Shown: in pieces, positions 1 to 8,245 of the stretch
Position numbering within the stretch: position 1 is the stretch's first letter
Layout: each line of letters begins with the position of its first letter
Assembly (NCBI RefSeq): GCF_022132145.1
Contig: NZ_JAJISP010000002.1
Span: 62,001 to 126,000, forward strand
Reading direction: 5' to 3'
Source: Pseudomonas sp. MMS21 TM103
Lineage (GTDB): Bacteria > Pseudomonadota > Gammaproteobacteria > Pseudomonadales > Pseudomonadaceae
Length of the DNA stretch: 64,000 nucleotides
Translations under genes and position numbers: made by a program
Notes under the pieces: generated by a model
Database searches by the model: none
Told to the model about the DNA's origin: nothing
The model's input: the letters and a program-made list of their open reading frames with translations, nothing else

Positions 1-1
1 C

Positions 2-517
2 TTCTTCCGCGGCACGCCGCTGCTGGTGCAGCTGTTCCTGGTCTACTACGGCCTGGCTCAGTTCGAGGCCGTGCGCGAAGGGCCGCTGTGGCCGGTCCTG
101 CGCGATGCCTACTGGTGCGCCGTGGTCACCCTGACCCTGCACACCGCCGCCTATATCGCCGAGATCCTGCGCGGCTCGATCCAGGCCATTCCGCCCGGCG
201 AGATCGAGGCGGCACGGGCCCTGGGCATGTCCAACCTGCGCACCCTGGTACACATCATCCTACCGCGCGCGGCGCGCATCGGCCTGCCCGCTTACAGCAA
301 CGAGGTGATCCTGATGCTCAAGGCCAGTGCCCTGGCCAGCACCATCACCCTGCTGGAGCTGACCGGCATGTCGCGCACCATCATCGCCCGCACCTACCAG
401 CCGGTGGAGATCTTCTTCGCCGCCGGGGTGTTCTACCTGGTCGCCGCCTACGTGCTGGTGCAGGGCTTCCGCCTGCTCGAGCGGCGTCTGCGGGTGGACG
501 CCTGCCAGGGTCGCTGA
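2..517 (+). CDS. Amino-acid ABC transporter permease (5' truncated by window edge)
   Basis: C-terminal about 171 residues of a HisM/GlnP-type inner-membrane permease; the reading frame is open to the left edge, so the true start lies outside the window. The conserved permease coupling (EAA) segment is visible as IEAARALGMSNLRTLVHIILP, about 50 residues after hydrophobic helices, and is followed by the typical LKASALASTITLLELTG segment of polar amino-acid transporters. Such permeases pair with a second permease, an ATPase and a periplasmic binding protein, which are presumably upstream. The substrate cannot be read from the sequence. Its nearness to lysine-catabolism genes hints at a basic amino acid, which is inference only. 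Confidence 0.9.
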   Translation, partial: FFRGTPLLVQLFLVYYGLAQFEAVREGPLWPVLRDAYWCAVVTLTLHTAAYIAEILRGSIQAIPPGEIEAARALGMSNLRTLVHIILPRAARIGLPAYSNEVILMLKASALASTITLLELTGMSRTIIARTYQPVEIFFAAGVFYLVAAYVLVQGFRLLERRLRVDACQGR

Positions 518-639
518 TCTCCCCCTCAACGCGCCCTCCCTGAATCGCCGCGTTTGCTCCCTGCTCCCGCCCGGCCGCCCACAGCGGCCCGGGCGGTGCT
601 TTGCTAAGATGCCGCCCCTGTTTCCTAGGTAGCCCCGTG

Positions 640-1101
640 ATGTCCGAGTTTTCCCCCGTTCGCCTGGACGATATCGACCGCCAGCTGATCGCCGCCCTGC
701 AACTCAATGCCCGCGAGAGCGTCGCCATGCTCGCGCGCAAGCTGGGCATCGCCCGCACCACTGTGATCTCGCGGATCGCCCGGCTGGAGAAGAACAACAT
801 CATCACCGGCTACGGCCTGCGCCTGGGCCAGCGCGTGCTCGATGGCGGCCTGCAGGCCTATGTCGGCATCACCCTGCAGCCGCGTTCGGGCAAGGAAGTG
901 CTGCGCCGGCTGACCCACATGGCCGAGGTCCAGCAACTCTGTACGGTCAGTGGCGAGTTCGATTTCGTGGCCTGGCTGCGCGCCGAGTCGCCCGAGCGGC
1001 TCGACGAACTGCTCGATGAGATAGGCGCGGTGGATGGGGTGGAGAAGACCACCACCTCGATCATCCTGTCCTGCAAGCTGGATCGCGGGCAGAAACTCTG
1101 A
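640..1101 (+). CDS. Lrp/AsnC family transcriptional regulator
   Basis: A 153-residue protein of the usual Lrp/AsnC length. The N-terminal winged helix-turn-helix spans about residues 9-65 (LDDIDRQLIAALQLNARES..., then ARTTVISRIARLEKNNII). The C-terminal RAM/ligand-binding alpha-beta domain follows, with the typical VQQLCTVSGEFDFVAWLRA stretch. The ATG at 640 is chosen because the sequence before it is not conserved-looking; an in-frame GTG sits directly before it at 637. Family members bind amino acids and control neighbouring transport or catabolic genes. The gene lies between an amino-acid permease and a convergent thiamine-diphosphate enzyme, so local control of amino-acid use is a reasonable inference, but the effector is unknown. 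Confidence 0.93.
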   Translation: MSEFSPVRLDDIDRQLIAALQLNARESVAMLARKLGIARTTVISRIARLEKNNIITGYGLRLGQRVLDGGLQAYVGITLQPRSGKEVLRRLTHMAEVQQLCTVSGEFDFVAWLRAESPERLDELLDEIGAVDGVEKTTTSIILSCKLDRGQKL

Positions 1102-1111
1102 GGATCAAAAC

Positions 1112-1134
1112 GGCGGGCGTCGGACGCGCCCGCC
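1112..1134. terminator. GC-rich hairpin between convergent genes
   Basis: An 8-bp perfect stem (GGCGGGCG pairing with CGCCCGCC) with a 7-base loop lies in the 48 bases between the convergent ends of the Lrp gene and the thiamine enzyme gene. There is no following T run on either strand, so an intrinsic terminator is only possible. Confidence 0.4.
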
Positions 1135-1149
1135 TCGGCTCTATGGCAG

Positions 1150-2832
1150 TCAGGACTGCGCCAGGGCCTGCTCGCGGATCTGGCTGAGGCTCTGTCGCGG
1201 GGTCAGGGCCTCGGGGTCCAGGCGAATCTCGATCAGCGCCGGCACGCCGGCCTGGGCGGCCCGTTCAAAGGCCTCCGGGAACTCCGCGGTGGCCGCCACC
1301 ACCTCGCCATGCACGCCATAGGCCTGCGCCAGGGCGGCGAAGTCCGGGTTGTGCAGGCTGGTGCCGGACACCCGCCCGGGGTAATGGCGCTCCTGGTGCA
1401 TGCGGATGGTGCCGTACATGCCGTTGTTGACCACGATGACAATCAGGTTGGCGCCATACTGGGCCGCCGTCGCCAACTCCTGGCCATTCATCATGAAGCA
1501 GCCATCGCCAGAAAAGGCCACCACCATGCGCTCAGGCGCGGTCAGCTTGGCGGCGATGCCGGCGGGCACGCCATAGCCCATGGAGCCATTGGTCGGCCCC
1601 AGTTGCGTGCGGAAACGGCGGTACTGGTAGAAGCGCTGGACCCAGACTGCATAGTTGCCGGCGCCGTTGCTGAGGATGGCATCCTCCGGCAGACGCTCGC
1701 GCAGCCAGGCCATGATCTCGCCGAGCTGCACCGGCCCCGGCGAAGGCGGACAGTCCAGATTGGCCAGGTAGTGGACGTTGAGGCTGCGGGTCCAATCGGC
1801 GTGCAGGGCATTGCTGCCGGGTTCGAGCGTCGCAGCCAGCGCGGCGAAGGCCACCATGCCGCTGTTGATCGCCAGGGTCGGCTGATAGACCCGCCCCAGT
1901 TCCTCGATACCGGCGTGCACATGCACCAGCTTCTGGCGCGGCACCGGGATGTCCAGCAGGCTGTAGCCGCCAGAGGTGATCTCGCCCATGCGCGCGCCGA
2001 CCACCAGCAGCAGGTCGGCATCGCGCACCGCCTGTGTCAGTTGCGGCCCGGCCGCCAGGCCCAGGTCGCCGGCGTAATTCGGATGGCCGTTGTCGAACAG
2101 GTCCTGGCAGCGGAAGGAGGCCGCCACCGGCAACTGGCGGCGCTCGGCAAAGCGCTGGATCGAGGCCACCGCTGCCTCGTTCCAACCGCCGCCACCGACG
2201 ATCAGCAGGGGTCTCCGGGCCGCATCGAGCAGCTCGCTCATGGCCTGCAGATCGGCGGCGGCCGGGCTCGCCTCGATGCGCCGGCAGGGGCCGGCATCGG
2301 CCACTTCGACGCAATCGGTCAGCATGTCCTCCGGCAAGGCCACCACCACTGGGCCGGGACGGCCGTTGATGGCGCGGTGGAAGGCCTGGCTGAGCAGTTC
2401 CGGCAGGCGCCGGGCATCGTCGATCTGCACCACCCACTTGGCCATCTGGCCGAACATGCGCCGGTAGTCGATTTCCTGGAAGGCCTCGCGCTCCATCTGG
2501 TCGCGGGCCACCTGGCCGATGAACAGGATCATCGGGGTCGAGTCCTGGTAGGCCGTGTGCACGCCGACCGCCGCGTTGGTGGCGCCAGGGCCGCGGGTGA
2601 CGAAGCAGATCCCCGGCTTGCCGGTCAGCTTGCCGTAGGCCTCGGCCATATAGGCGGCGCCGCCTTCCTGGCGGCACACCACCAGGTCGATCTGCTCGCG
2701 GGCATCGTGCAAGGCATCGAGCACCGCCAGGTAACTCTCCCCCGGCACGCAGAATGCGCGCTCGACGCCGTTGATGCGCAAGGCATCGACCAGAATTTGC
2801 CCGCCGCTGCGGGTACCCTTGCTGTTATCCAT
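1150..2832 (-). CDS. Thiamine diphosphate-dependent enzyme, acetolactate synthase-like, function unknown
   Basis: A 560-residue enzyme with the three-domain layout of the acetolactate synthase/pyruvate oxidase family. The N-terminal pyrimidine-binding domain has the catalytic glutamate in CRQEGGAAYMAEAYGK (E56) and the TRGPGATNA motif. A central FAD/nucleotide-type domain follows, then a C-terminal domain with the thiamine diphosphate motif GDGCFMMN (from about residue 442) ending in NNGMYG. The ATG at 2832 is preferred because AGGAG lies 7 bases upstream. It starts 86 bases after hglS on the same strand, so co-transcription is likely. Family members carboligate or decarboxylate 2-oxo acids. 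The substrate is not determined here, and a housekeeping acetolactate synthase role is unlikely because no small subunit (ilvH) follows. Confidence 0.85.
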   Translation of the reverse strand: MDNSKGTRSGGQILVDALRINGVERAFCVPGESYLAVLDALHDAREQIDLVVCRQEGGAAYMAEAYGKLTGKPGICFVTRGPGATNAAVGVHTAYQDSTPMILFIGQVARDQMEREAFQEIDYRRMFGQMAKWVVQIDDARRLPELLSQAFHRAINGRPGPVVVALPEDMLTDCVEVADAGPCRRIEASPAAADLQAMSELLDAARRPLLIVGGGGWNEAAVASIQRFAERRQLPVAASFRCQDLFDNGHPNYAGDLGLAAGPQLTQAVRDADLLLVVGARMGEITSGGYSLLDIPVPRQKLVHVHAGIEELGRVYQPTLAINSGMVAFAALAATLEPGSNALHADWTRSLNVHYLANLDCPPSPGPVQLGEIMAWLRERLPEDAILSNGAGNYAVWVQRFYQYRRFRTQLGPTNGSMGYGVPAGIAAKLTAPERMVVAFSGDGCFMMNGQELATAAQYGANLIVIVVNNGMYGTIRMHQERHYPGRVSGTSLHNPDFAALAQAYGVHGEVVAATAEFPEAFERAAQAGVPALIEIRLDPEALTPRQSLSQIREQALAQS

Positions 2833-2918
2833 GTTGCAACTCCTCGAACACGGCCAGGCTCGCGCCTGGCGGCAAATGACTGAATACACCGAGCACGCGA
2901 AGTTGGCGGGCGTCGCCG

Positions 2919-4319
2919 TCAGTCGAGCAGCAGTGCCGCCAGCCCGAGCTGCTCGGCACACTGTGCCAGCGAGCACTGCTGGGTCTCGGCATAAAGCGCC
3001 AGCTCGTCGAGCACCGGCGCACCCAGGTCGCGCTCGAAGGCGTCCTGATTGGCCGAATGGGCATAGCTGTCGCGGGCGGCATCGCCGAGGTTGGACTGGA
3101 AGATGCCCGCCGCGCTGACCGGCAGAAAGTCTTCGTAGACCAGCGGCTCGCAACAGACATGTCCGGCAGCGAGCAGCGCCTCCAGCTCGCCGGCCAGCTC
3201 GCCGCAGGCCTTGGCGGCCAGGCCGGCCGGGCTGGCGAAATAGCGGAAGTAGGCCAGCCCCTGGCGGCGCAGGCTGTCGTAGTCATCCGGGAAATCGGCG
3301 AACTGGGCGGTCAGGGCCGACACGTAGTCGCCGTCTGCCTGACGCGCGTTGTCCAGCAAGCGGTCGTACAGTGCCCGGCCTTTGGGGGTCAGGGCGGCGC
3401 CACGCTGCTCTATCTCGCCGAAGCGGGCCGAGTGGCTGCCCAGCGCCCGCTCGCCATTCTCCTCGACGAACACCACCTGCTCGTGCAGCGCCTTGAAGCT
3501 GGTCTGACGCAACAGGATCGGGCAACGCCGTGCGGGCGGGCCTTCGACGATGACCTTGGGGTCGATACCGCGGCGCGGCATGCCGGCCTGCACCGCGTCG
3601 ATGTCCAGGGTGCGCGGGGTCAGGTGATTGATGTGCGGGCCCTTGAAGGCCACCACATCGGCGATCAGCCGGTGCTGCTCGCTCAACTGCTGGTAGAGCG
3701 CCGCACTGACCGTCGCCTCGCGGTGCCAGCGGAACGTCTCCAGGGCCTGCGCGACGAATTCGGCTGCCTCGGTCTGATCCAGGCCGCCGGCCTGTTCGAA
3801 GCGCTCGATCAGCGCGAGGGCCCTCGGGGTGAAGATGGAGCGGCGCTCGAGTACGCTGTGCGCCAGTTCGCGCAAGCCCGGGTTTTCGATCAGCTCCAGA
3901 CGCAGCAAGGAGGTGAACACCCGGAATGGGCTGTGTTGCAGGGAGCCTTCGTGAATCGCCCGGAAGGCGGTGGAATGCACCGGCACGCCGGCGCAGGAGA
4001 GGTCGTAGTAACCGACCGGCGACATGCCCATGACGGCAAACAGGCGGCGCATGGTGGCCAGCTCACGGGCGCTGCCGAGGCGGATGGCGCCATGGCGCTC
4101 CATGTCCAGGCGCTGGATCTCTCCGGTCAGCTCCAGCCGCTCGGCCAGTTCGCGGTCTTCGCCCAGCACCTGCCGGTTGACCTGGCTCACCAGCTCCAGC
4201 AACTCGCCGTAGAGTGGGACCTCTGCCCGGTACATGGCCGACATGGCACGGGAAAACTGCGCGCGGATTTCGTCCGGGTGGACCCACTCATCTTGGTTGG
4301 CGGCCGCTTGCACACTCAT
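2919..4319 (-). CDS. hglS: 2-oxoadipate dioxygenase/decarboxylase (hydroxyglutarate synthase, DUF1338)
   Basis: A 466-residue DUF1338 protein, close to the roughly 464 residues of characterised HglS. The family is an Fe(II)-dependent, vicinal-oxygen-chelate-like enzyme that converts 2-oxoadipate plus O2 to D-2-hydroxyglutarate plus CO2 in pseudomonad D-lysine/pipecolate breakdown. The likely metal and substrate region is visible as GVPVHSTAFR (H115, R120) and GPHINHLTPR (H229, H232). I assign the exact ligands only by analogy. The ATG at 4319 is used because AAGGAG lies 10 bases upstream. It leads a probable two-gene transcript with the thiamine enzyme. The aminotransferase and amaB genes within 5 kb supply the preceding steps, which strongly supports the assignment. 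Confidence 0.9.
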   Translation of the reverse strand: MSVQAAANQDEWVHPDEIRAQFSRAMSAMYRAEVPLYGELLELVSQVNRQVLGEDRELAERLELTGEIQRLDMERHGAIRLGSARELATMRRLFAVMGMSPVGYYDLSCAGVPVHSTAFRAIHEGSLQHSPFRVFTSLLRLELIENPGLRELAHSVLERRSIFTPRALALIERFEQAGGLDQTEAAEFVAQALETFRWHREATVSAALYQQLSEQHRLIADVVAFKGPHINHLTPRTLDIDAVQAGMPRRGIDPKVIVEGPPARRCPILLRQTSFKALHEQVVFVEENGERALGSHSARFGEIEQRGAALTPKGRALYDRLLDNARQADGDYVSALTAQFADFPDDYDSLRRQGLAYFRYFASPAGLAAKACGELAGELEALLAAGHVCCEPLVYEDFLPVSAAGIFQSNLGDAARDSYAHSANQDAFERDLGAPVLDELALYAETQQCSLAQCAEQLGLAALLLD

Positions 4320-4493
4320 GGGGATTCGACTCCTTGCTTCGCCTGATCGATCGGACCGGGGTCTCCAGTGCGAAGACCTATTCCGGTGATTCATGCGAAA
4401 CATTCTGGCGAGCTGAATAGCCCCTTTCAAACGACTAATCCTCTCCTGATCATTCCCTCAAAGAATCGTCAGCAGTGGCTGATGGCAATCCCG

Positions 4494-5726
4494 TCAGTGT
4501 TGCCCCGCCTGCTTCAGACGCCGCGCCAGCAGTACCAGGGTAAGCAAGAACAGCGGCGCCAGCAGGGCGAACAGCACCTTGCTGGAAAACGGCGAACCCA
4601 AGGCTGCCAGCCCTTCCAAGGTCATCTTGAGCAGGCCGATCAGGTAGTAGCTGATGGCGATCAGGGAAAAGCCCTCGACCGCCTTCTGAATCTTCAACTG
4701 GGTGTTGCTGCGTGCATTGAGGCTCTCGAGGATCTTCGAGTTCTGCTCTTCCACCTCCACCTGGGCCTTGGTCTGCAGCAACTCGCCAAGGTTGGCGATA
4801 CCGGCGGCCAGGCGGTCGAGGCGCTGTTCGGTGGCCGCACAGTAGCGCACGCTGGGTCTGAAGCGGCGCTCGATGAAGACGCCGAGACGCTGGTGTCCGT
4901 CGGCATGGTTTTCTCGCAATTCGGCGATGCGCTCGAAGACGATCTGGGCATAGGCCGCGGTGGCGCTGAAGCGCTGCCGGCAGCCGGCCGAGCAGCGCAT
5001 CAGCCGCGCCGAGAGCGAGGTCAGGCCATCGAGCAAGGCCTTGGCCTGGCTGTTGTCGGCGGCGGCATTGCGCTCGGCCAGGTCGATCAGCTCGCGGTCC
5101 AACTCCTGCAAGGTATCGCCAAGCTGCTGGGCGGTCGGCAACGCCAGCGAGGCGAGCATGCGGTAGGTCTCGATCTCCACCAGGCGGCGGACCATCCGCC
5201 CCAGCCGATAGGCATTCAGGCCGCGATTGACCAGCAGCATGCGGTTGAAGCCCTCCGCCGACAGGCGAAAGTCGCTCCAGACCGTGGCGTCGCCGCTGCC
5301 GACAAGCGAGGCGGCCGGGTCCTTGAAGCCATAGTTCGACAACTGCACATCGGCGTCCTGCTCGTCCTCGACCAGGATCACCAGGGCGTTGATGATCAGG
5401 TCGCGATGGCTGTCGAGCAAACCCCGCAGCGGCTGTGGCAGTTCGACCCAGCGCGCGTCGTCGGCCTGACGCGGCACCACCCAGGTCAGCGAGAGGAACT
5501 CGCTGTGACGCTCCCATTTGAAGCCCCCACCGGCGATGCGCAGCAAGCCGTGCCGCTGCACGCCACGCCCCGGGTTGTCCGCCAGTTCGTCCAGGCGGCG
5601 GACGATGCCGTCGAGGGACTTGCCGTCGTCCAGCAGGGCGAAGTGGTAGACATGGGCCGGACCACTGAAATAGATCGACGGACGGGCGTGCAGCTCATTG
5701 TGCAGGCTTTCTCTCAACGGGTGCAT
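4494..5726 (-). CDS. DUF3422 family inner-membrane protein
   Basis: A 410-residue protein of the DUF3422 family, function unknown. The N-terminal part starts with MHPLRESLHNELHARP, the hallmark of the family. The middle is helical and rich in E, R, L and A, with a likely coiled coil around LLQTKAQVEVEEQNSKILES. Two hydrophobic segments near the C-terminus (GFSLIAISYYLIGLLKM and a stretch with FALLAPLFLLTLVLLAR) predict membrane anchoring of a large cytoplasmic domain, a topology reminiscent of magnesium/cobalt transporter-like proteins. AGGAG lies 8 bases before the ATG. It sits between the aminotransferase and hglS genes on the same strand, 107 bases after the former. A link to lysine catabolism is suggested only by position. 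Confidence 0.85.
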   Translation of the reverse strand: MHPLRESLHNELHARPSIYFSGPAHVYHFALLDDGKSLDGIVRRLDELADNPGRGVQRHGLLRIAGGGFKWERHSEFLSLTWVVPRQADDARWVELPQPLRGLLDSHRDLIINALVILVEDEQDADVQLSNYGFKDPAASLVGSGDATVWSDFRLSAEGFNRMLLVNRGLNAYRLGRMVRRLVEIETYRMLASLALPTAQQLGDTLQELDRELIDLAERNAAADNSQAKALLDGLTSLSARLMRCSAGCRQRFSATAAYAQIVFERIAELRENHADGHQRLGVFIERRFRPSVRYCAATEQRLDRLAAGIANLGELLQTKAQVEVEEQNSKILESLNARSNTQLKIQKAVEGFSLIAISYYLIGLLKMTLEGLAALGSPFSSKVLFALLAPLFLLTLVLLARRLKQAGQH

Positions 5727-5833
5727 CAAGGGGTCTCCTGGAAATGCGCCGGCAGGCCTGAAGTTAAAGCCCTGCCCCTTGTTTCTAGACTGCACCCGCA
5801 CCCGCGAGGGCACATCCGTATGGCGGCACCCGA

Positions 5834-7084
5834 TCAGGTCAGCGCGGCCAAGCAGCGCTCGAAGATATCGAAACCCTCCTCGAGGCGCTCGCGTTCGCAG
5901 GTCAGCGGTGCCAGCAGGCGGATGATGTGCCGCGCCTTGCCACTGGGCATCAGCAGCAGCCCCTGTTCGCGAGCGGCGTCGAGCAGCGCGGCCAGGCGTT
6001 CGCTGCCCGGCCCGCCCGCGGCGCTGCGCAGTTCGATCCCGCGCATGGCGCCGACCCCGGTCAGACGCCCGAGCAGCGGCGCCCAGGGCTGCCCTTGCCA
6101 GTGCTGGTAGCGCGCCTCGATGGTACTTTGCTGCAGTTCGCCCCAGGTCGCCAGGTTGGCATCGCTCATCTCCACCAGGCTGACCAGGGCCGCGGCGCAG
6201 GCGATCGGATTGCCCGAATAGGTGCCGCCCAGGCCACCCCTGGGCAGCGCGTCCATCAGTTCGCGACGGCCGACCACCGCGCCGAGCGGCAAGCCGCCGG
6301 CGATGCTCTTGCCGAGCAGCAGCAGGTCCGGCTCGATGCCCAGGCGACTGAAGGCGAAGCGCTGGCCGCTGCGACCAAAACCGGACTGGATCTCGTCGAT
6401 GATCAGGAGGATGCCGTGGTCATCGCAGAAGCGCCGCAGGTCCTGGGCGAAGGCCGCATCCAGTGCCTGGAAACCGCCCTCGCCCTGAATCGGCTCGACG
6501 ATGAAGCAGGCGACTTCGGCACGATCGATCTCCACGCTGAACAGCCGTTCCATGGCCGCCAGCACCTGTTCGCGGCTGATACCGTTGTCGGCGCTGGGAT
6601 ACGGAAGGTGATAGACCGGTCCCGGCAGGGTGCCGACCTTCTGCTTGTAGGGTGCGACCTTGCCGTTGAGGTTGAGGGTGGCCAGGGTGCGGCCGTGAAA
6701 GCCTCCATCGAAGGCGATCACCGCGCTGCGCCCGGTGGCGGCGCGGACGATCTTCAGGGCATTCTCCGCCGCCTCGGCGCCGCTGTTGGTGAGCATGCCG
6801 GCCAACGGGTAGCTCACCGGCACGAAGCGCGCCAGCGCCTCCATCAGCTGGCCGTAGCCTTCATGCGGCACGGCATTGAAGGCCGAATGGGTCAGCCGGC
6901 CGGCCTGTTCGCGCACCGCCTCGACGATGCGTGGATGACAATGTCCCAGGTTGAGCACGCCGATGCCGCCGACGAAATCGATATAGCGCTTGCCCGTGGT
7001 ATCCCAGACCTCGGCATTGCGCCCATGGCTGAGACTGATCGGATGGACGATGGCCAGGGAGTTGCTGATCGACGCGTGGCTCAT
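5834..7084 (-). CDS. Class III aminotransferase, probable 2-aminoadipate/4-aminobutyrate-type transaminase
   Basis: A 416-residue fold-type I PLP enzyme of the acetylornithine/GABA aminotransferase subgroup. The motif NSGAEAAENALK is at about 100-111, the PLP-ring aspartate lies in IIDEIQSGFGR (D230), and the Schiff-base lysine is in LLGKSIAGG (K259). The ATG at 7084 is preferred over an in-frame TTG at 7117. A related P. putida enzyme (PP_4108) transaminates L-2-aminoadipate to 2-oxoadipate. With amaB upstream and hglS downstream in the pathway, the same role is the best inference here. Use on GABA or 5-aminovalerate remains possible. The LysR gene precedes it on the same strand, 107 bases away. 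Confidence 0.88.
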   Translation of the reverse strand: MSHASISNSLAIVHPISLSHGRNAEVWDTTGKRYIDFVGGIGVLNLGHCHPRIVEAVREQAGRLTHSAFNAVPHEGYGQLMEALARFVPVSYPLAGMLTNSGAEAAENALKIVRAATGRSAVIAFDGGFHGRTLATLNLNGKVAPYKQKVGTLPGPVYHLPYPSADNGISREQVLAAMERLFSVEIDRAEVACFIVEPIQGEGGFQALDAAFAQDLRRFCDDHGILLIIDEIQSGFGRSGQRFAFSRLGIEPDLLLLGKSIAGGLPLGAVVGRRELMDALPRGGLGGTYSGNPIACAAALVSLVEMSDANLATWGELQQSTIEARYQHWQGQPWAPLLGRLTGVGAMRGIELRSAAGGPGSERLAALLDAAREQGLLLMPSGKARHIIRLLAPLTCERERLEEGFDIFERCLAALT

Positions 7085-7191
7085 GGGCGGGTTCTCTGGG
7101 TCTAGTTGGATGGGCAACTATAAAAACGAGAGAGCGCCCCGGCGCACAAACGAAAAAAAGCGCGGCTGTTATTCCTTAATTTCCGAGATCC

Positions 7192-8100
7192 CTACCCTCT
7201 GCGTGCCGATTCAAGCCTGACCTGCTCCTCGATCCACCTGACGAAGCTGCGAATCTTCGGCACCTCCGCCGCATGCTCGGCGTAGGCCAGGAAGTGCGCC
7301 CCCTTGCTGGGCACCGGGTGATTCCAGGGAATGACCAGCTTGCCTTCGACCAGTTCATCCTCGACCAGAAAGCGCGGCACCAGCGCCACGCCGCAACCGG
7401 ACTGGGCCGCGCGGATGCACATATAGAAGGTTTCGAAGCGCGGACCGTGGTAGCTGTGCTCGGTCTGCAGGCCCAGGCCCTGGAACCACTCATGCCAGGC
7501 CTCGGGACGCGACGCGCACTGCAACAGGAGCATGTCGGTCAGCTGCAGCGGGCTGTCCAGCGCCGCAACCGGGATGATGTCCGGGGCGCACACCGGCACC
7601 ACCTCCTCGCCGAACAACTCGATGCACTCGGCGCCCGGCCAGGTGCCCTGACCGAAGAAGAACACCACATCGGCCCGCGACTGGAGGAGGTCGAAGGGTT
7701 CCAGCTCGTTGCAGATATCCAGGTGGATACCCGGATTGGCGGCGCCGAAGCCCTTGAGATGGGGAATCAGCCAGCGTGCGCCGAAGGTCGGCTGGGTCGC
7801 GACCTTGAGCACCTCGGTCTCGCCGCCGTAGGAAAGGATGTAGCGGGTCGACATCTCCACCTGCGTGAGGATCTTGTTGACCTCGGTGAGGTACAGCGAG
7901 CCGGCCGGGGTCAGCTGCAGGCGCCGGCGGATGCGCCGGAACAGCAGGTGCTGGAGCATTTCCTCCAACTGCGCGACCTGCTTGCTCACCGCGCTCTGGG
8001 TCAGGAACAGCTCCTCGGCGGCGCGGGTGAAGCTGAGATGCCGGGCCACGGCCTCGAAACACTGCAGGGCGGCCATCGACGGCATCAGGCGTTTGGACAT
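7192..8100 (-). CDS. LysR family transcriptional regulator
   Basis: A 302-residue LysR protein with an N-terminal winged helix-turn-helix (MAALQCFEAVARHLSFTRAAEELFLTQSAVSKQVAQLE, about residues 9-45) and a periplasmic-binding-like effector domain to the C-terminus. The GcvA-like character of the N-terminus is noticeable. It is divergent from the amaB gene and upstream of the aminotransferase on its own strand, so it probably controls one or both in response to a pathway intermediate. A perfect 6-4-6 inverted repeat in the shared 145-base promoter region is a candidate operator. The effector is unknown. The ATG at 8100 lacks a strong Shine-Dalgarno sequence (only GCGAGT upstream). Confidence 0.92.
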   Translation of the reverse strand: MSKRLMPSMAALQCFEAVARHLSFTRAAEELFLTQSAVSKQVAQLEEMLQHLLFRRIRRRLQLTPAGSLYLTEVNKILTQVEMSTRYILSYGGETEVLKVATQPTFGARWLIPHLKGFGAANPGIHLDICNELEPFDLLQSRADVVFFFGQGTWPGAECIELFGEEVVPVCAPDIIPVAALDSPLQLTDMLLLQCASRPEAWHEWFQGLGLQTEHSYHGPRFETFYMCIRAAQSGCGVALVPRFLVEDELVEGKLVIPWNHPVPSKGAHFLAYAEHAAEVPKIRSFVRWIEEQVRLESARRG

Positions 8101-8175
8101 GGGGTACTCGCGAAGGCCCATCGGGGCAAATGAATGAATCCTAGGAATGACATGGCGAATAATGGTCGCTTGTTG

Positions 8176-8191
8176 TCTTCCAATCGGAAGA
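8176..8191. promoter_or_regulatory. Candidate LysR operator palindrome
   Basis: TCTTCC-AATC-GGAAGA is a perfect 6-bp inverted repeat with a 4-base spacer in the middle of the divergent LysR/amaB intergenic region. It contains the T-N11-A pattern of LysR sites. It is placed 55 bases before the amaB start and 76 before the LysR start. Confidence 0.5.
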
Positions 8192-8245
8192 TTAATACTG
8201 ACCCGGATCGCAATTTTCAACCACCCGTATAAACAGGAGATAGCC

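Noticed and set aside
1309..2883. A 524-residue open frame antisense to the thiamine enzyme gene
   Set aside because: Shadow frame rich in G, H, R and Q without family features; the opposite strand encodes a clear enzyme.
4368..6110. A 580-residue open frame spanning the DUF3422 gene and part of the aminotransferase gene in antisense
   Set aside because: It crosses two real genes on the other strand and has low-complexity composition typical of shadows.
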